Positions 32,716 through 44,431 of a stretch of DNA of 64,000 nucleotides are shown here, one piece after another. The number at the start of each line of letters is the position of its first letter. The first letter of the stretch is position 1. Location of the stretch: assembly GCF_001540865.1 (NCBI RefSeq), contig NC_033622.1, positions 9,238,732-9,302,731 of the forward strand, given 5' to 3'. This DNA comes from Ananas comosus (lineage: Eukaryota > Streptophyta > Magnoliopsida > Poales > Bromeliaceae). The translations under genes were made by a program, and so were the position numbers. Under the pieces are notes generated by a model. It had not been told where the DNA came from. It saw only the letters and a program-made list of their open reading frames with translations, and did no database searches.

Positions 32716-34319
32716 ACCATTGATTTTTTTTTTCCTTTTACATTTAACTCAGTATTGAAAATGAGTATTCAAAAATGAAAGTGGAGCCCATTTCTTCTCT
32801 TGAAACATGCCCTCAACAAACCTCTTTTATACTAGGTGGGTTTCCTCATCTATGCATATCCTCTATGTGTGTTGTTTTTAGTCTCACAATTCTTTCTTTT
32901 CTATTAATTTCATAAAGAAGAGGGCATGTAAAATCATGATATAAAAGAGCGTTTTGCAAGAGAAATTAGGGCACATCCGCACATGTGAAGAGGAGGAGGA
33001 AAAGGAGGAGAAAATGGAGGAGGAGGAAGGAAGAGAGAAAGAACAAACCTGAAGACATAAGGGAACGAGGGCTAACTGGAGGGAACTGGCCAGGGGTGAC
33101 GAGGATAGTACGAGGGCGAACGCGAAATAGAGTGAGCGAGAAAAAGCGCGATAAATGGAAAATTTTTACACCGGTCCAACCTCTTTTCTTCTTTTTTCCA
33201 ATATTACTCTAAAAAGCCCATGTTATATAGTAATAATTTTATCTTATTAGGCTATTCAAAAGAGCTAACTAAAAAAAAGGACTTTTAAAACACAGAGTAA
33301 AGTGGCCCAAAGTAGAATATTGAGGGTTTCCCAAATGGGCCCTAAAAAAAAATTTAAAAGAATTAAAAAAATAAAAAATAAAAAAACTGAAGTAGAGGAT
33401 TACAACCCTTATACGGAGGTTTGTAATCCTACGACCCTCTTCGGTTTGTAGACTTTGTTTTTTTCTTATTTATATTGCTTCCAATTTGGATCATTTTCTC
33501 CACAGCTGCTTTAAAATGAATTTCGGAGTTATGAAAAAAAGTTCAAATTAATTTCTTTAAAATATGTACAAAAACTAACACATGATAGCAGATTGCAAAT
33601 TTTCTAACAAGATGTCATCGAAGAGCTCTCCACTTAAAATTTTTCCATCCACAACTTCTAAAACCCGCTAGTCTTGTGTTGACTAACACTCCGATGTCCC
33701 CATCCATGACTAGAACGGTGCAAAAAGATAACTAAACTATAAACTAAAATGGACAAATACAATTATATATTAAATGTATGAACTAGGCTGGAATATTATC
33801 AATAGCACCAAGTTATTGGTGCTATTAATTTTTTAGCCCTTGGATTGAGAAATGTGTGGTTAGAATGATATGGGTCCCCTAGGGTTGAGTGAGTGGTTGG
33901 TTGAATAGTATAATATAACGGATAAAAATAATTAAAGAGTTAAATCTAACGGTGGAAAACTCGATAGCACCAAATCCTTGGTGTTATCGATAGTACCCGA
34001 GCCAAACTCTTAAATGTATTCACATCCACAACTAAAATCATGTTTGAATGTATAAATATGTTATTTTATATATTTTTGAATTTATTTAAAAATATAATAT
34101 TTGTTAGATTACAAGTATGAGCAAATTCTGCATATCGAATAAGTACTTCCAAAAACATAAGAAATTTTATATATCGAATAAGTTATTATCGGATATCTTA
34201 CTTCAATATACTAATAAGATCCTATTTGGATGCATGAACATCTTTTTCCATAGTTCTTCTTAGGATGTGTTAGTTTTACCAAAAGTGTGGAAAAGATGAA
34301 GTTATTTTCTCTCATGGCT
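32716..34319. other. Intergenic AT-rich region with a palindromic MITE
   Basis: A purine-rich (GGA)n-like stretch at 32985-33030 and unique AT-rich sequence. No gene is supported. The 33795-33995 element is listed separately. Confidence 0.5.
33795..33995. mobile_element. Small element bounded by two hairpins
   Basis: AATAGCACCAA-GTTA-TTGGTGCTATT (33801-33826, perfect 11-bp arms) and a related hairpin at 33962-33989 (12-bp arms, one mismatch) flank about 135 bp. Each end is itself a palindrome. This is the layout of a hairpin-ended MITE; class unknown. Confidence 0.55.
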
Positions 34320-34778
34320 GACACCTCAGTGGAAGCCTACCCGGGCACACTGCCGTGCACACAAGGTCGCTCCCTACACACACAAAGTGTCTACAATCGA
34401 CAATATCCACCAAAATGAAATACACATCCTACACATGATAATGAGAGCATAAAACATAAAACAAAACTAATTTAGACAATTTCAAGCAACTACCACATAT
34501 ACATAAATCGATATCCTCAGCACATACATAACCAACTACAATACTCTATGAGTACATAAACCCTAGGATGTCAATAGCCTCCATATACAACATCTCACCA
34601 AGAGTACATCACAAAATGGGTATATCTCAAATACAACATCGTATGCCTTAAGGTAATCTATTTAAATAGGTACATAATTACCTCTCACATATAACACCCA
34701 AAAATAAAATATGTATTAGGTCTACATCTAAGGAAGCTCGGTAGAGACGGCTCTAGCTAGACGCGACTCCCTTGCCAC
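34320..34778 (-). repeat. Fragment of a gypsy LTR
   Basis: Diverged match to the outer part of LTR F: a GGAAGCCxxCCCGG start block near 34330, and CTAGCTAGACGCGACTCCCTTGCC at 34752-34775, which matches 35190-35217. Truncated at 34778 by the 5S-like fragment. Confidence 0.5.
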
Positions 34779-34831
34779 TGTGATGCCCCATTTTCCAGGG
34801 GGTCACCCATCCTAAGACGTAGTACTCTAGT
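34779..34831 (-). repeat. 53-bp 5S-like TRIM LTR end
   Basis: Read on the minus strand it carries GAGTACTACG, GGATGGGTGACCCCCTGG and ends GGCATCACA, the 3' part of a 5S-derived Cassandra-type LTR. It is cut off by the start of LTR F at 34832. Confidence 0.6.
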
Positions 34832-37368
34832 TGTCATGCCCCGGAGCCCAGCGGAAGCCCGCCTGACGCGTGTCTTGACCCGCCATACGTCTAAAACATA
34901 TAAGGCGTCTAAAACAAAACGATAAATGAGACACTAAAAGAAAACATCTAGAAGTATCAGAGTAATATACATCATCTAGAGACTAAAGCCATGTGAAGAG
35001 TAGAGAGCTAAAATCACTAATAAACTATAAAGTAGTACAACCAAAGATCCAAAATACAAATACTAAAAGAGTACATAGGTGGTCTCTATACATGGTAAAC
35101 AAAATATCTCTCTCTCTCTAATACAAAATATCTCTCTCTCTAATACAATAAAAGAAGAGTAAACCACCTAAGCTCAAAGGAAGCTCCCCGCTAACTAGCT
35201 ACGCGACTCCCTTGCCGCGATACCGTGCCTCAGCCGGTACCGAAGGCTCTGAAATAAAAATCATAAAACAGAGGGCGTGAGAACTATTAAATAATAATTC
35301 CCGGGCAATTACTGACTTCAGTGAAATGCGCCACTAGGCCCAAAAGCTACAAAAAAGGGGGGTCGGTGTATAAGTATAAGCAAAAGCGATAAGAACAACT
35401 AGAAAAATAAACATAAATACTACTCAACCATGATGTCTCTACTTAGCATGATTTGCATAAGTAAGAAAGCAACTACTACAAGTATGTGCATAAGAGTATT
35501 CAACATGCAAATGCATAAGTAGGCAGCTAACCCAATATCCACAATGTAAGTAGTAAAGATGTCATTGTTTACTATTCTAGTCAATGTCCACTTGTCACTT
35601 TAACTGTTTAAAGTTTAACTCTGATAAGACCCACCCGAAGGCTGTCTGGCATAAGACCGACCAGAAGGCTGTCTGGCTTTACCATGCCTAATGGCCCCGT
35701 GGTAGTCAACATCCCCACCCTCGGAATGAGCCTTTCCCACGGCAATCCACTTCGGCGCCTAATCCCGCACGGTAAACGTATCGCGATGGCCAACTCCGGA
35801 GTGCCGGCTTATAGGGAGCGACCCTCACAAGCATGTGCGAATGAGCACAATGGCAAGCATGCGTATCAGTCTGTCTCAAGTACCAGGTCCTCATGTCTAA
35901 AACATGGAATATATGTCAACTGTGTCGATGGCCTATCACTATGTCATCATGTCTAAAACATGGAATATAGTCGATATCCAACGGCCTATCACTATGTTTC
36001 TATATTACATTTTCATAGTTTTCTAGTTTCAAGTGCCCCTTAATGACACTATTGTTCAACGAGTTCAAGCATGGTATTTATATTCATGATACATAATTCT
36101 ACTCATTTCAAACATAGGAGACATGTTGTCAACTTGCAAAGCCAACTACTTTTGACAATACATGCAGTCTACACATATAGCTCTACTATATAGAGTGTAA
36201 ATTTTATGATACATAAGACATGCATATTAAGTGTTCTAAAATTCATATAAATCATGTTTAACATGGATTTGCTCTTAAAAAGACTTTACGAAGAGTTTAG
36301 AAAGCATAGGGGGCCATTTTGCCCCTTTTTCATGAAGTCAAACCCACCAAGGCCAATCGAAACCTTTCGTTTGCTCCGACGAAGGTGTCCACCACTCTCC
36401 TAGTACCCTAAAGGTAGATAAACAAGAGTTAAACGGATCTTATGAACAACCATAAGGTTGATCATTAACCATCTCAAGCTAAGGTGGGGAAAAACTCACC
36501 TAGATGAAGAAATCCTCAAATAAAGCTCAAGTGGAAGCCAAATCCCTTCCAAAGCAACCTAATCCAAGGTTCAAAACCCATCAATTTGGTTCTAGGAGCT
36601 ACCAATCCAAAATCCCATTTCTAACCCTAATATCCAAAATCTAGGATTTCCTTTAGTAAAAACTACTAAAACAAGATCTAAAGGAGAGATCAAGCCTACT
36701 CACCTCTCTTGAAGTCCCAAACCTAGCTAGGAAGGTGCTAGGGTTGAAGTTCTCCCTTTAAACAAGCTCCAACAAAAACCTCTAAGCTTCTCCAATGGAG
36801 AAAATCCAACATGAGGCAAGGAGAAGGAGAAAAGAGAGATCAAAACCATAAAAACCAAGCCAAAATGGGGTAAAATCCAAAGAAGAAGCCCTCACCTGGT
36901 TTCTCCACGAATTAGGGCTCAAAAGGGCTCTCTAAGGGGGCTGGGGTCACCTATATAGGTGTTGTAACAATTGCAAAAACACCCCTGCCCGAAAACTACT
37001 CGCACTGCACTGTGTACCGGTACATGGGCTCGCGTACCGGTACAATACTTACGAAACAGCCAAACCCGAGCCTCGGGTTTGTGCGAAATCCATCTGTGTA
37101 CCGGTACACCAGCCCTGTACCGGTACAGCCATCAGCGCATACCGGTACAGCCATCAACCCCGTACCGGTACACAGCCCTGCTGAGGCTACCCGAGAGCTG
37201 ACCAAAAATTCGACTTTTCGGATTTTGGTGCTAGGTTTTAAACCTCCAATCTCGGGGTTCGAACCATGGGTCGGAACACTGTCAACGACCCTCCACGAAG
37301 CGTGGAAAAGCTCAGAACACGAAACAAACACTCGAACCTCGCAATTTGCAAAGGTCCAGTGCGTCACA
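34832..37368 (-). repeat. 3' LTR of gypsy element F
   Basis: On the minus strand TGTGACGCACTGG ... CGGGGCATGACA, 2537 bp. It has six GTACCGGTAC-type sites (37016-37169) and a TATATA box at 36952-36957, 58 bp downstream of the proximal site in the direction of transcription. It is homologous to the LTR starting at 47596 (plus). Confidence 0.85.
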
Positions 37369-37386
37369 TTCACCCCTCCTAAAAAG
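37369..37386 (-). other. Polypurine tract of element F
   Basis: On the minus strand a purine-rich stretch with AGGAGGGGTGAA adjoins the 3' LTR, the site for plus-strand priming. Confidence 0.65.
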
Positions 37387-37420
37387 GAGTTTTGTCCGCA
37401 AAACTCGAAAGCAACGTACC

Positions 37421-38481
37421 TCAAGACTTCATCTGAAAAAGATGGGGATAATGCTCCAGCAAGGCGCTCTCCAGCTCCCACGTGGCCTCCCGCTCCCCGT
37501 GGTTGCTCCAAAGAATCTTCACATACGGAATATCCCGATTCCGCACTTTCCGTACCTCGCGAGCCAAGATCTTCACGGGCTGCTCCTCGAAGCTCAAGTC
37601 TTCCCGCAACTCTAAAGGTGTGGCATCCAGCACGTGAGTCGGGTCGAAGATGTACTTCCGAAGGACCGATATATGAAAGACGTTGTGCACGCCCGATAGG
37701 TTTGGTGGTAGAGCAAGTCGATACGCTACCGGACCTACACGCTCCAAAACCTCATACGGTCCAATGAAACGGGGGCTCAACTTATCCCGAATTCCGAATC
37801 TCTTGATCCCTCTAGTCGGCGAGACCTTCAAGAAAACATGGTCTCCAACTTGAAACTCCAAGTCTCGCCGTCGTTGGTCGGCATAGCTCCTCTGTCTACT
37901 CTGCGCTGTCAAAAGTCGCTCCCGAGCAATTCGAACTTTATTCTCAGCTTCCTGGAGCACATCTGGTCCTAAAGCCACTCGCCAACTTCACTCCAATGAA
38001 GTGGCGATGTACACTTCTGTCCATAAAGTGTTTCGAACGGTGCCATCTTGATGCTTGCTTGATAACTATTGTTATAAGCAAACTCCGCCATAGGTAGATG
38101 CAGCGACCATCCTCCTGCTTGGAGCATATCCTCTAAGATCTGTATGGTGCGCTCCGACTGCCCATCACTCTGAGGGTGGAAAGTAGTGCTAAAATCCAGT
38201 CGAGTGCCTAGGGCGTCCTGTAGACTTCTCCAAAAGTGAGACACAAACCGGGTGTCTCGATCTGATACAATCGACGTGGGCACTCCGTGAAGTCGCACAA
38301 TCTCATCAAGGTACACTTGTGCGAGCTTCTCCCCAGTCCAAGTAGTGTGAATAGATATGAAGTACGCCGACTTCGTCAACCTATCCACGATCATCCAAAT
38401 AGCATCATGCCCGGCCTGAGAGCGGGGCAATCCAGTCACGAAATCCATGGTGATCTTCTCCCACTTCCACACGGGAATAGG
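37421..38481 (-). pseudogene. gypsy integrase catalytic core and chromodomain-like C-terminus (element F)
   Basis: The segment 38481-37990 holds the integrase core: [21 protein letters not shown] with the second catalytic Asp, and [14 protein letters not shown] with the catalytic Glu. The part 37978-37421 carries the GDHVFLKVSP block, the VFHISVLRKY segment and a tail REVRKVRNRDIPYVKILW ... ATWELE of chromodomain type. Such tails guide chromovirus integration to heterochromatin. A frame change near 37970 and a short deletion around 38090 (loss of part of the MLRACVLDY block) disable it. The upstream part lies beyond the solo LTR at 38487-40315. Confidence 0.85.
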
Positions 38482-38486
38482 CAAAC

Positions 38487-40315
38487 TGTCACGCCCCAAT
38501 CCCCCTAAAACCCAACACTCAATAACCCCAATTGTCTCAATTGGCCATTCTAACCCATTCTCGGTTTCAAACTAATACTAACCTCGTACGTACGTAAAAG
38601 TAATAGCGTAACTTTAATATATAGATGACTGAAGAAAGAACATCCGTATCATAATCAACGTAATCATCACCAATGAAAAGGAGGAAACTTTATGAATACG
38701 GACCTACCTGGATCACCCATTCAACCGCTCCAGCCTACGGCTCGGGTGACCCTTGAAGTAACATCAAGAGTGTGGTGATTGGGATGTCCAGGATCGTGCT
38801 CGCCCCGCCGCCTCCTGGCTCCGTTCCCAAATCGCGGCATCCATCGCCGGTGGCCTCATCGTAATGTAAAACATCAGTAAAGGGAAAACCACATGTACAT
38901 CGTCGAAATAAAACAACTTAATCTCTACATTTCAACATTTGTTAGTACATAAACCACCTACTGATTTACATTTTTCTATACTACCAACTTACCTTACATT
39001 ATTAAGACAAATGAACTTAAACCAAATTTACTTTAGTTTATAGTACACACTACATATAAATCGAATCTCGAAAGCGAAGGCAACACCGAACGGGAGCGCG
39101 TTCGGAACATAATATATACGTTAAGAGAATAACTAACGCATAAATATGTACAACAATCTCGGAACCCGCCTGTCCTCTCCGAGACAGGCAAGCCGCAGAC
39201 AACTGCACTGGGCTTGGGCTGGTTTAACCGCNCCTTTTGTACATGGACTATACTCTATTATTTTCGTAATGTTAAACGGAGTTGCCCAACGTGTTTAGGG
39301 CACCCCCAATTAGGTTTCCACGGGGTCAATTTGTCCCCGAACAATCCTAGGGCAAAAGCCCCAAATTCAAGCCCTAATATTGTCATTTAGGGTTTTCTCA
39401 TGAATCGATCCCAATCTTAAGCAAACAATAGCTTAGGATCATCTAATAAGCATCCTAGTAAGGTTTCTAGACCCTTAGAACCAACCCTAGGGCTTCCATG
39501 ACAAACCCTACCCAACCACCATAAGAGCACTTGAGCTCTCATGGGTTCTATGGAGTTCAAGGCATATAGAAGGCTCCCATGGCCAAAAACAACCCAAAGC
39601 TCCAAAACATAGGGATTAAAACCAAGCCCTAGACTCATTTCTACCAAAAACTCATCTTAGCCCAAGCCCCTCCAAATCCTTCTTGTAGGAGAGCCTGTAG
39701 AACCCACCAAAGCCTCCAAATTCACATTCCCTTGCTTCTTCTTCTTCTTCTCCAAGCCCTAGAGCAAGAGTTCTAGAGAGAGGAAGAGAGGAAATGGGAG
39801 AGAAGGGTGAAAATGGCTGTGGGAGAGAGAGGGGTGTCCACATATAGTGTTGTGACAACTGCATTTAAACCCCTCAACTTGTTTCCCCTTGATCTGCCCA
39901 TACTGGGCGTTTTTCGCCTTCGGGGACCGGTCTCCCCGACCAGGGACCGGTTCCCGAACGTGGGTATTCCAGGACTTAGCCAAATTTTCGGGTTTTTCGG
40001 CTGTTACGCAGCGAGGGACCGGTCTGCCCCTTCAGGGACCGGTCTCCCGAGGACCGGTCTCACCACCAGGGACCGGTTGCCTCAAGACTTCCTGGCAGGC
40101 TACGTGTACGGGGACCGATCTCTCCTTCAGGGACCGATCCCCGAGAGCACAAAATCTGGGACTTAACCAGATATTCTGATTCTCCCTCTCGGGTCCCTTT
40201 TTGCTTCTCCTATGAGCCCTAATGTGCTCAGGGTCCATTCTAACTCGTTCAATTCCGCGTTCCGCTCTTTTTGACGGAACTCGGCACGATTTACGAGGGA
40301 TGTGGTATGTTACAC
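38487..40315 (-). mobile_element. Solo gypsy LTR (G1) with perfect CAAAC target duplication
   Basis: On the minus strand TGTAACATACCACATCC ... GGGGCGTGACA, 1829 bp, flanked by CAAAC at 38482-38486 and 40316-40320. It is inserted in the integrase of element F. It has six ACCGGT sites (39926-40077), a TATATG box starting at 39846 on the minus strand (79 bp away) and a CT-rich leader. The family is the same as the LTRs of element H but about 0.7 kb shorter. It holds one N at 39232. Confidence 0.9.
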
Positions 40316-40320
40316 AAACT

Positions 40321-40920
40321 CTGAAGTTTTTCTGCAGGAACTCGATGCTCAGCCTTAACTTGTTGGCAAGTTCGACAACGAGCTACAAACTCGCCAACAT
40401 CTTTTTTCATCCCGGGCCACCAATAGAGCAACTTTAAATCCTTATATATCTTGGTGCCTCCCGGATGTATAGCGTAGGGCGCTCGGTGCGCTTCTTGAAG
40501 AATATTCTCTTTAATTCCCGAATCCGCCGGTACACAAATCCGTCCACGGAAACGCATCAATCCTTGGTCATCCACAAAGAAATCGCTGGTGCAACCATCA
40601 ACCATTTTACCTTTAATCTTTTGCCATTCCACATCGGAAGCTTGTTTTTCTTTAATTCTATCCAACAATGTAGGTCGCACCACCAACGTCATCAACCTCA
40701 AAGGCGTGTCAGGAGTCACCACCTCCAACTCCAACCGTTTCATCTGCTCGATCAACTGCGGTGAGTAACAACGTACATCGCTAAGTTTTCTGTCGATTTC
40801 TGACTTAGTGCATCGGCCACCACGTTAGCCTTGCCCGGGTGGTAAAGAATCGTCAGATCATAATCCTTGAGCAGCTCCAACCATCTGCACTGTCTCAGGT
40901 TCAACTCTTTCTGAGTGAAT
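40321..40920 (-). pseudogene. gypsy RNase H end and integrase zinc domain (element F)
   Basis: The part up to 40755 (minus) carries the linker after RNase H and the integrase HHCC domain (AHRAPYAIHPGGTK ... [10 protein letters not shown], then [11 protein letters not shown]). The RNase H end ([24 protein letters not shown]) lies at 40790-40920. A stop replaces a tyrosine near 40921. It is interrupted by solo LTR G1 exactly after the EKLQSL segment. Confidence 0.85.
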
Positions 40921-42860
40921 AACTACTTCAAACTCTTGTGGTCCGTGTACACTTCACACCGCTCACCGTAAAGATAGTGACGCCATAACTTCAATGCGAA
41001 GACTACGGCCGCCAACTCCAAATCATGCGTCGGGTAGTTCTTTTCATATTTCTTTAGTTGGCGCGAAGCATACGCGATCACTTTGCCATCCTGCATCAAC
41101 ACACAACCCAATCCATTAAGTGAAGCATCACTATAAACCACATACCCTGCTCCAGCCATCGGCAGGGTTAGGATCGGGGCGGTCGTCAATCTTTGCTTCA
41201 ACTTTTGGAAGCTTCTCTCGCATGCATCATTCCAAATAAACTTAACGCCTTTATGCGTGAGCCTCGTGAGGGGAGTAGATAACTTAGCAAACCCCTCGAC
41301 AAATCTCCGGTAGTAACCGGCCAATCCAAGGAAACTCCGAATCTTCGTGACGCTCGTCGGTCTCGGCCAATCCCTGATAGCCTCAATCTTCTTGAGATCC
41401 ACCGCAATACCTGATCCCGAAATCAGATGCCCAAGGAAAGCTACCTCTCGAAGCCAAAATTCACATTTCTTCAACTTGGCATAAAGCTCCTTTTCCCGAA
41501 GTTCTTGAAGTACAAGCCTCAAATGCTCCTCGTGGTCTGCATCACTTTGGGAATAAATCAAGATGTCGTCGATAAACACCACGACGAACCTGTCTAAATA
41601 TGGCTTAAAAACACGGTTCATTAGATCTATAAAAGCTGCCGGGGCATTAGTAAGCCCAAACGGCATAACAGTGAACTCATAGTGTCCATACCGTGTTCTA
41701 AAAGCCGTCTTCGAAACATCCTCGGGTTTGATCTTTAACTGGTGGTACCCCGACTGCAAATCGATCTTAGAATACACACACGATCCCTGAAGCTGATCAA
41801 ACAAGTCGTCAATCCTCGGCAACGGATACTTGTTCTTGATCATGACTTTATTAAGTTCACGATAGTCCACACATAGGCGTAGCGATCCGTCTTTTTTCTT
41901 GACGAACAAAACTGGCGCTCCTCAAGGCGAGACGCTCGGTCGAATAAAGCCTTTATCCAGAAGATCCTGTAGCTGTGCCCTCAGCTCCTTCAGCTCCGCC
42001 GGTGCCATCCTATAGGGTGCCTTTGAGATTGGGGTAGTCCCGGGAACGAGGTCTACCACAAACTCAATCTCCCTATCGGGTGGCATGCCCGGTAGCTCAG
42101 CTGGAAACACGTCACAAAACTCCCGTACCATCGAGATATCCTCGATCCTAGGGGTGTCACCCTCGCCCCTCAACACAACACTAGCGAAGTAGGCTACACA
42201 ACCTCTGCTGATTAGCTGCCTAGCTTGAGACGAGCTGATCGTCATCGCAAAAAGCGAATTCTGGCATCCTCTAAATATCACCTCAACTTGTCCCGGTTCT
42301 CTAAAAGTAACCGTGCGATTCTTGCAATCGATCGTGGCATAGTACTTGGTTAGCCAATCCATGCCTAAGACCACATCAAATTCCCCCAGCTTGCGCAAGG
42401 CTAACAAGTCCACAGGCATAACCCAATCTCCTATCCGAATAGGGCAACTGGGGAAATACTCTCTAATATCCAAAGAGTGGTCGGGGACAACTACACGTCC
42501 CGGATGCAACAAGGAAAGCATAGGGATGCCATGCAATTCGGTAAACAGCCGATATATGAATGAATGTGATGCACCAGTATCAAATAATGCACGAACTTTA
42601 ATGCCATCAAGTAAAATGATACCTGCGACCACATCCTCGGCTGCTGCCGCCTCCTCGGTCTGAGCGGCATACATGCGCCCGCTCGGGGCCTGTCGAAAAT
42701 CCTCGCTCTGCCGCTGGACGGAGGGCCGTCCAGGCTGGTACTGCGCCGATGGAGTCCCGTGGCTGGCGGCTTGTAGAACTGGTGCCGATGCAGTCGACGG
42801 TGCCGGTGAAGAACCCCTCGGGCACTCAGTCCGCACGTGGCCCTCCTGGCCACACTGGAA
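40921..42860 (-). pseudogene. gypsy protease-reverse transcriptase-RNase H (element F)
   Basis: Continuous long frames with only a few stops. Protease DTGASHSF lies at about 42581. The reverse transcriptase begins near 42000 (PYRMAPAELKELRAQLQ) and includes [27 protein letters not shown] and the active site FIDD (about 41580). RNase H has [17 protein letters not shown] and [15 protein letters not shown]. An in-frame stop near 41921 (in SVSP*GAPVLF) and another near 40921 break it. The first protease residues follow gag without a clear boundary, as in single-polyprotein gypsy elements. Confidence 0.88.
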
Positions 42861-44053
42861 GCACCTGCCCGCCCGCTGTGGACACTGCGGTGGGTGATGA
42901 GGACTACCACAGATCACACACGGGAAGGGCCGGCGTCGGTCAGATCCTCCTCGCTGCGCTGCTGAGCCGCGTCCACGCTGCTGGCTCTTAGGATGCTTCG
43001 GCGGCCTCCTAGAGTGCGTCTGGCTCGCACCCTCAGCCGCAGGCCTCTTGGCCTTGCCTTTGTCCATGGCCTCATACCGCTCCTGTACCTCTGCCGTGCT
43101 GCTCTCCACGATGAGTGTGCGATCCACCACCTCCCGGTAGGTTTGGAGGTTAGAAGATTGCACGAATCGGTAGATCGAAGGTCGCAATCCTCGGTCAAAG
43201 ATACGGCCTTGTCCTCGTCGTCCCGCACTACAAAGGGCACGCAGTGCAAAAGCCGAGAGAACTCCCTCTCGTACTCGGCTATGGTCCGATCACCTTGGCG
43301 CAAGTTGCGCAAGTCCTGCTCCATCTTCCGCTTGACACTAGTCGGGAAGTAGTGCGCCAACAGAAGCTCCTTGAACTTCTTCCATGTAATAGCCACCAAG
43401 TCGGTGCTGGGGTTCTCGTGAAGATCCAACCACCAGCGACAGGCCTCGCCGTCCAGATGGTGAGTGGCGAGCCAAACTCGATCTCTCTCCTCCACGAAGG
43501 TGTTGCGGAAGAGTTTCTCTATATGCATCAACCAATTTTCCACGATCCAGTGGTCGACCTTCTCGCCGTCAAAGATCCGGGGACCGCACCTCCTGAACTC
43601 GTTGAGGCGTTCCATCAGTCGGTCCCGCTCTGCCCCCTTTACCATCACGGGGAAAACAGCTCCAATCGGGGGTGCCTGAACAGGTGGCGCCGCCAAAGCC
43701 TCCTCCTGAGGCGCGGCCACGGGCGCCGCACGCGACGAACTGGGCGCAGGAGACGGCGCTCTCGGCGCGACGTCCACAACTGGTGCTGGCGGTGTAGGGA
43801 CCTGGGTCTCTCTGAAAGCTGCCGCCTGCTGCAGATGAAGGTCCTCCAGGCGCTTCATTCGCGCCTCTTGTCGGCGCGCCGCATCGGCCTCCTGTTGGGC
43901 CGCCGCCGCCTACTGAGCCACGAGATCAGTAAGAGTAGCAAGCTGGCTCCTCAACTCACGGACCTCGCCGGCTCCGGAGGTAGCGGAGGTCTCGACCTCC
44001 TCCAAGTTTGCCGCATTATCCGCTCCAGCAGATTGAGAGCGTGTGATCGGCAT
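42822..44053 (-). pseudogene. gypsy gag pseudogene (element F)
   Basis: The start is taken at 44053 (MPITRSQ). A coiled-coil/alanine-rich N-terminus, a stop at about 43910, a proline/alanine-rich stretch, then the gag core (FEGEKVDHW-like sequence near 43570, WWLDLHENP, ITWKKFKELLLAHYFP, EYEREFSRLL) follow. A frameshift near 43195 precedes the C-terminal part with a basic region and the CCHC zinc knuckle (CFQCGQEGHVRTEC, 42863-42822). Gag would form the particle and bind element RNA. Confidence 0.85.
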
Positions 44054-44410
44054 CGCCACTACAACATCATAAGCGCACAAGTTAGTAAAACTCACGCTAT
44101 CGCATCCCCGCTCAAATAGACAATACCCAAATCATGCGAAAGTAAGGAAGTGTTCTTCACCACTAACTCTCGATGTTACGTTGTCGGCCGCCAACGTAAC
44201 CCTCCGCGAAGTTAGAAGCTATACACTTCAATTTAACTCCACTTTCTAGAGTTATCAAAGATACCCAATCAAAATACTTTCGCTTGCAAGTCGAATAGAC
44301 CTTGTCTCTCACGAGCCTATTTCCTATAGTCCAACCGGCCTAAGGTTTGCTAGTATTTCCTATAGTCCAACCGGCCTAAGGTTTGCTAGGTCCACTAAGA
44401 CTCAACCCTA

Positions 44411-44423
44411 GGCTCTGATACCA
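44411..44423 (-). other. Primer-binding site of element F
   Basis: On the minus strand TGGTATCAGAGCC, eight bases after the 5' LTR end; complementary to initiator tRNA-Met. Confidence 0.85.
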
Positions 44424-44431
44424 ATTTAGTC

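Noticed and set aside
36996..37767. Overlapping frames of 171-251 codons on both strands
   Set aside because: They cross the border between LTR F and the integrase tail; the real coding reading there is the minus-strand integrase at 37421-37978.
39807..40179. Open frames with repeated Gly-Pro-Val/Thr-Gly segments in several LTRs
   Set aside because: They are translations of the ACCGGT palindromes in various frames on both strands, not conserved as proteins.
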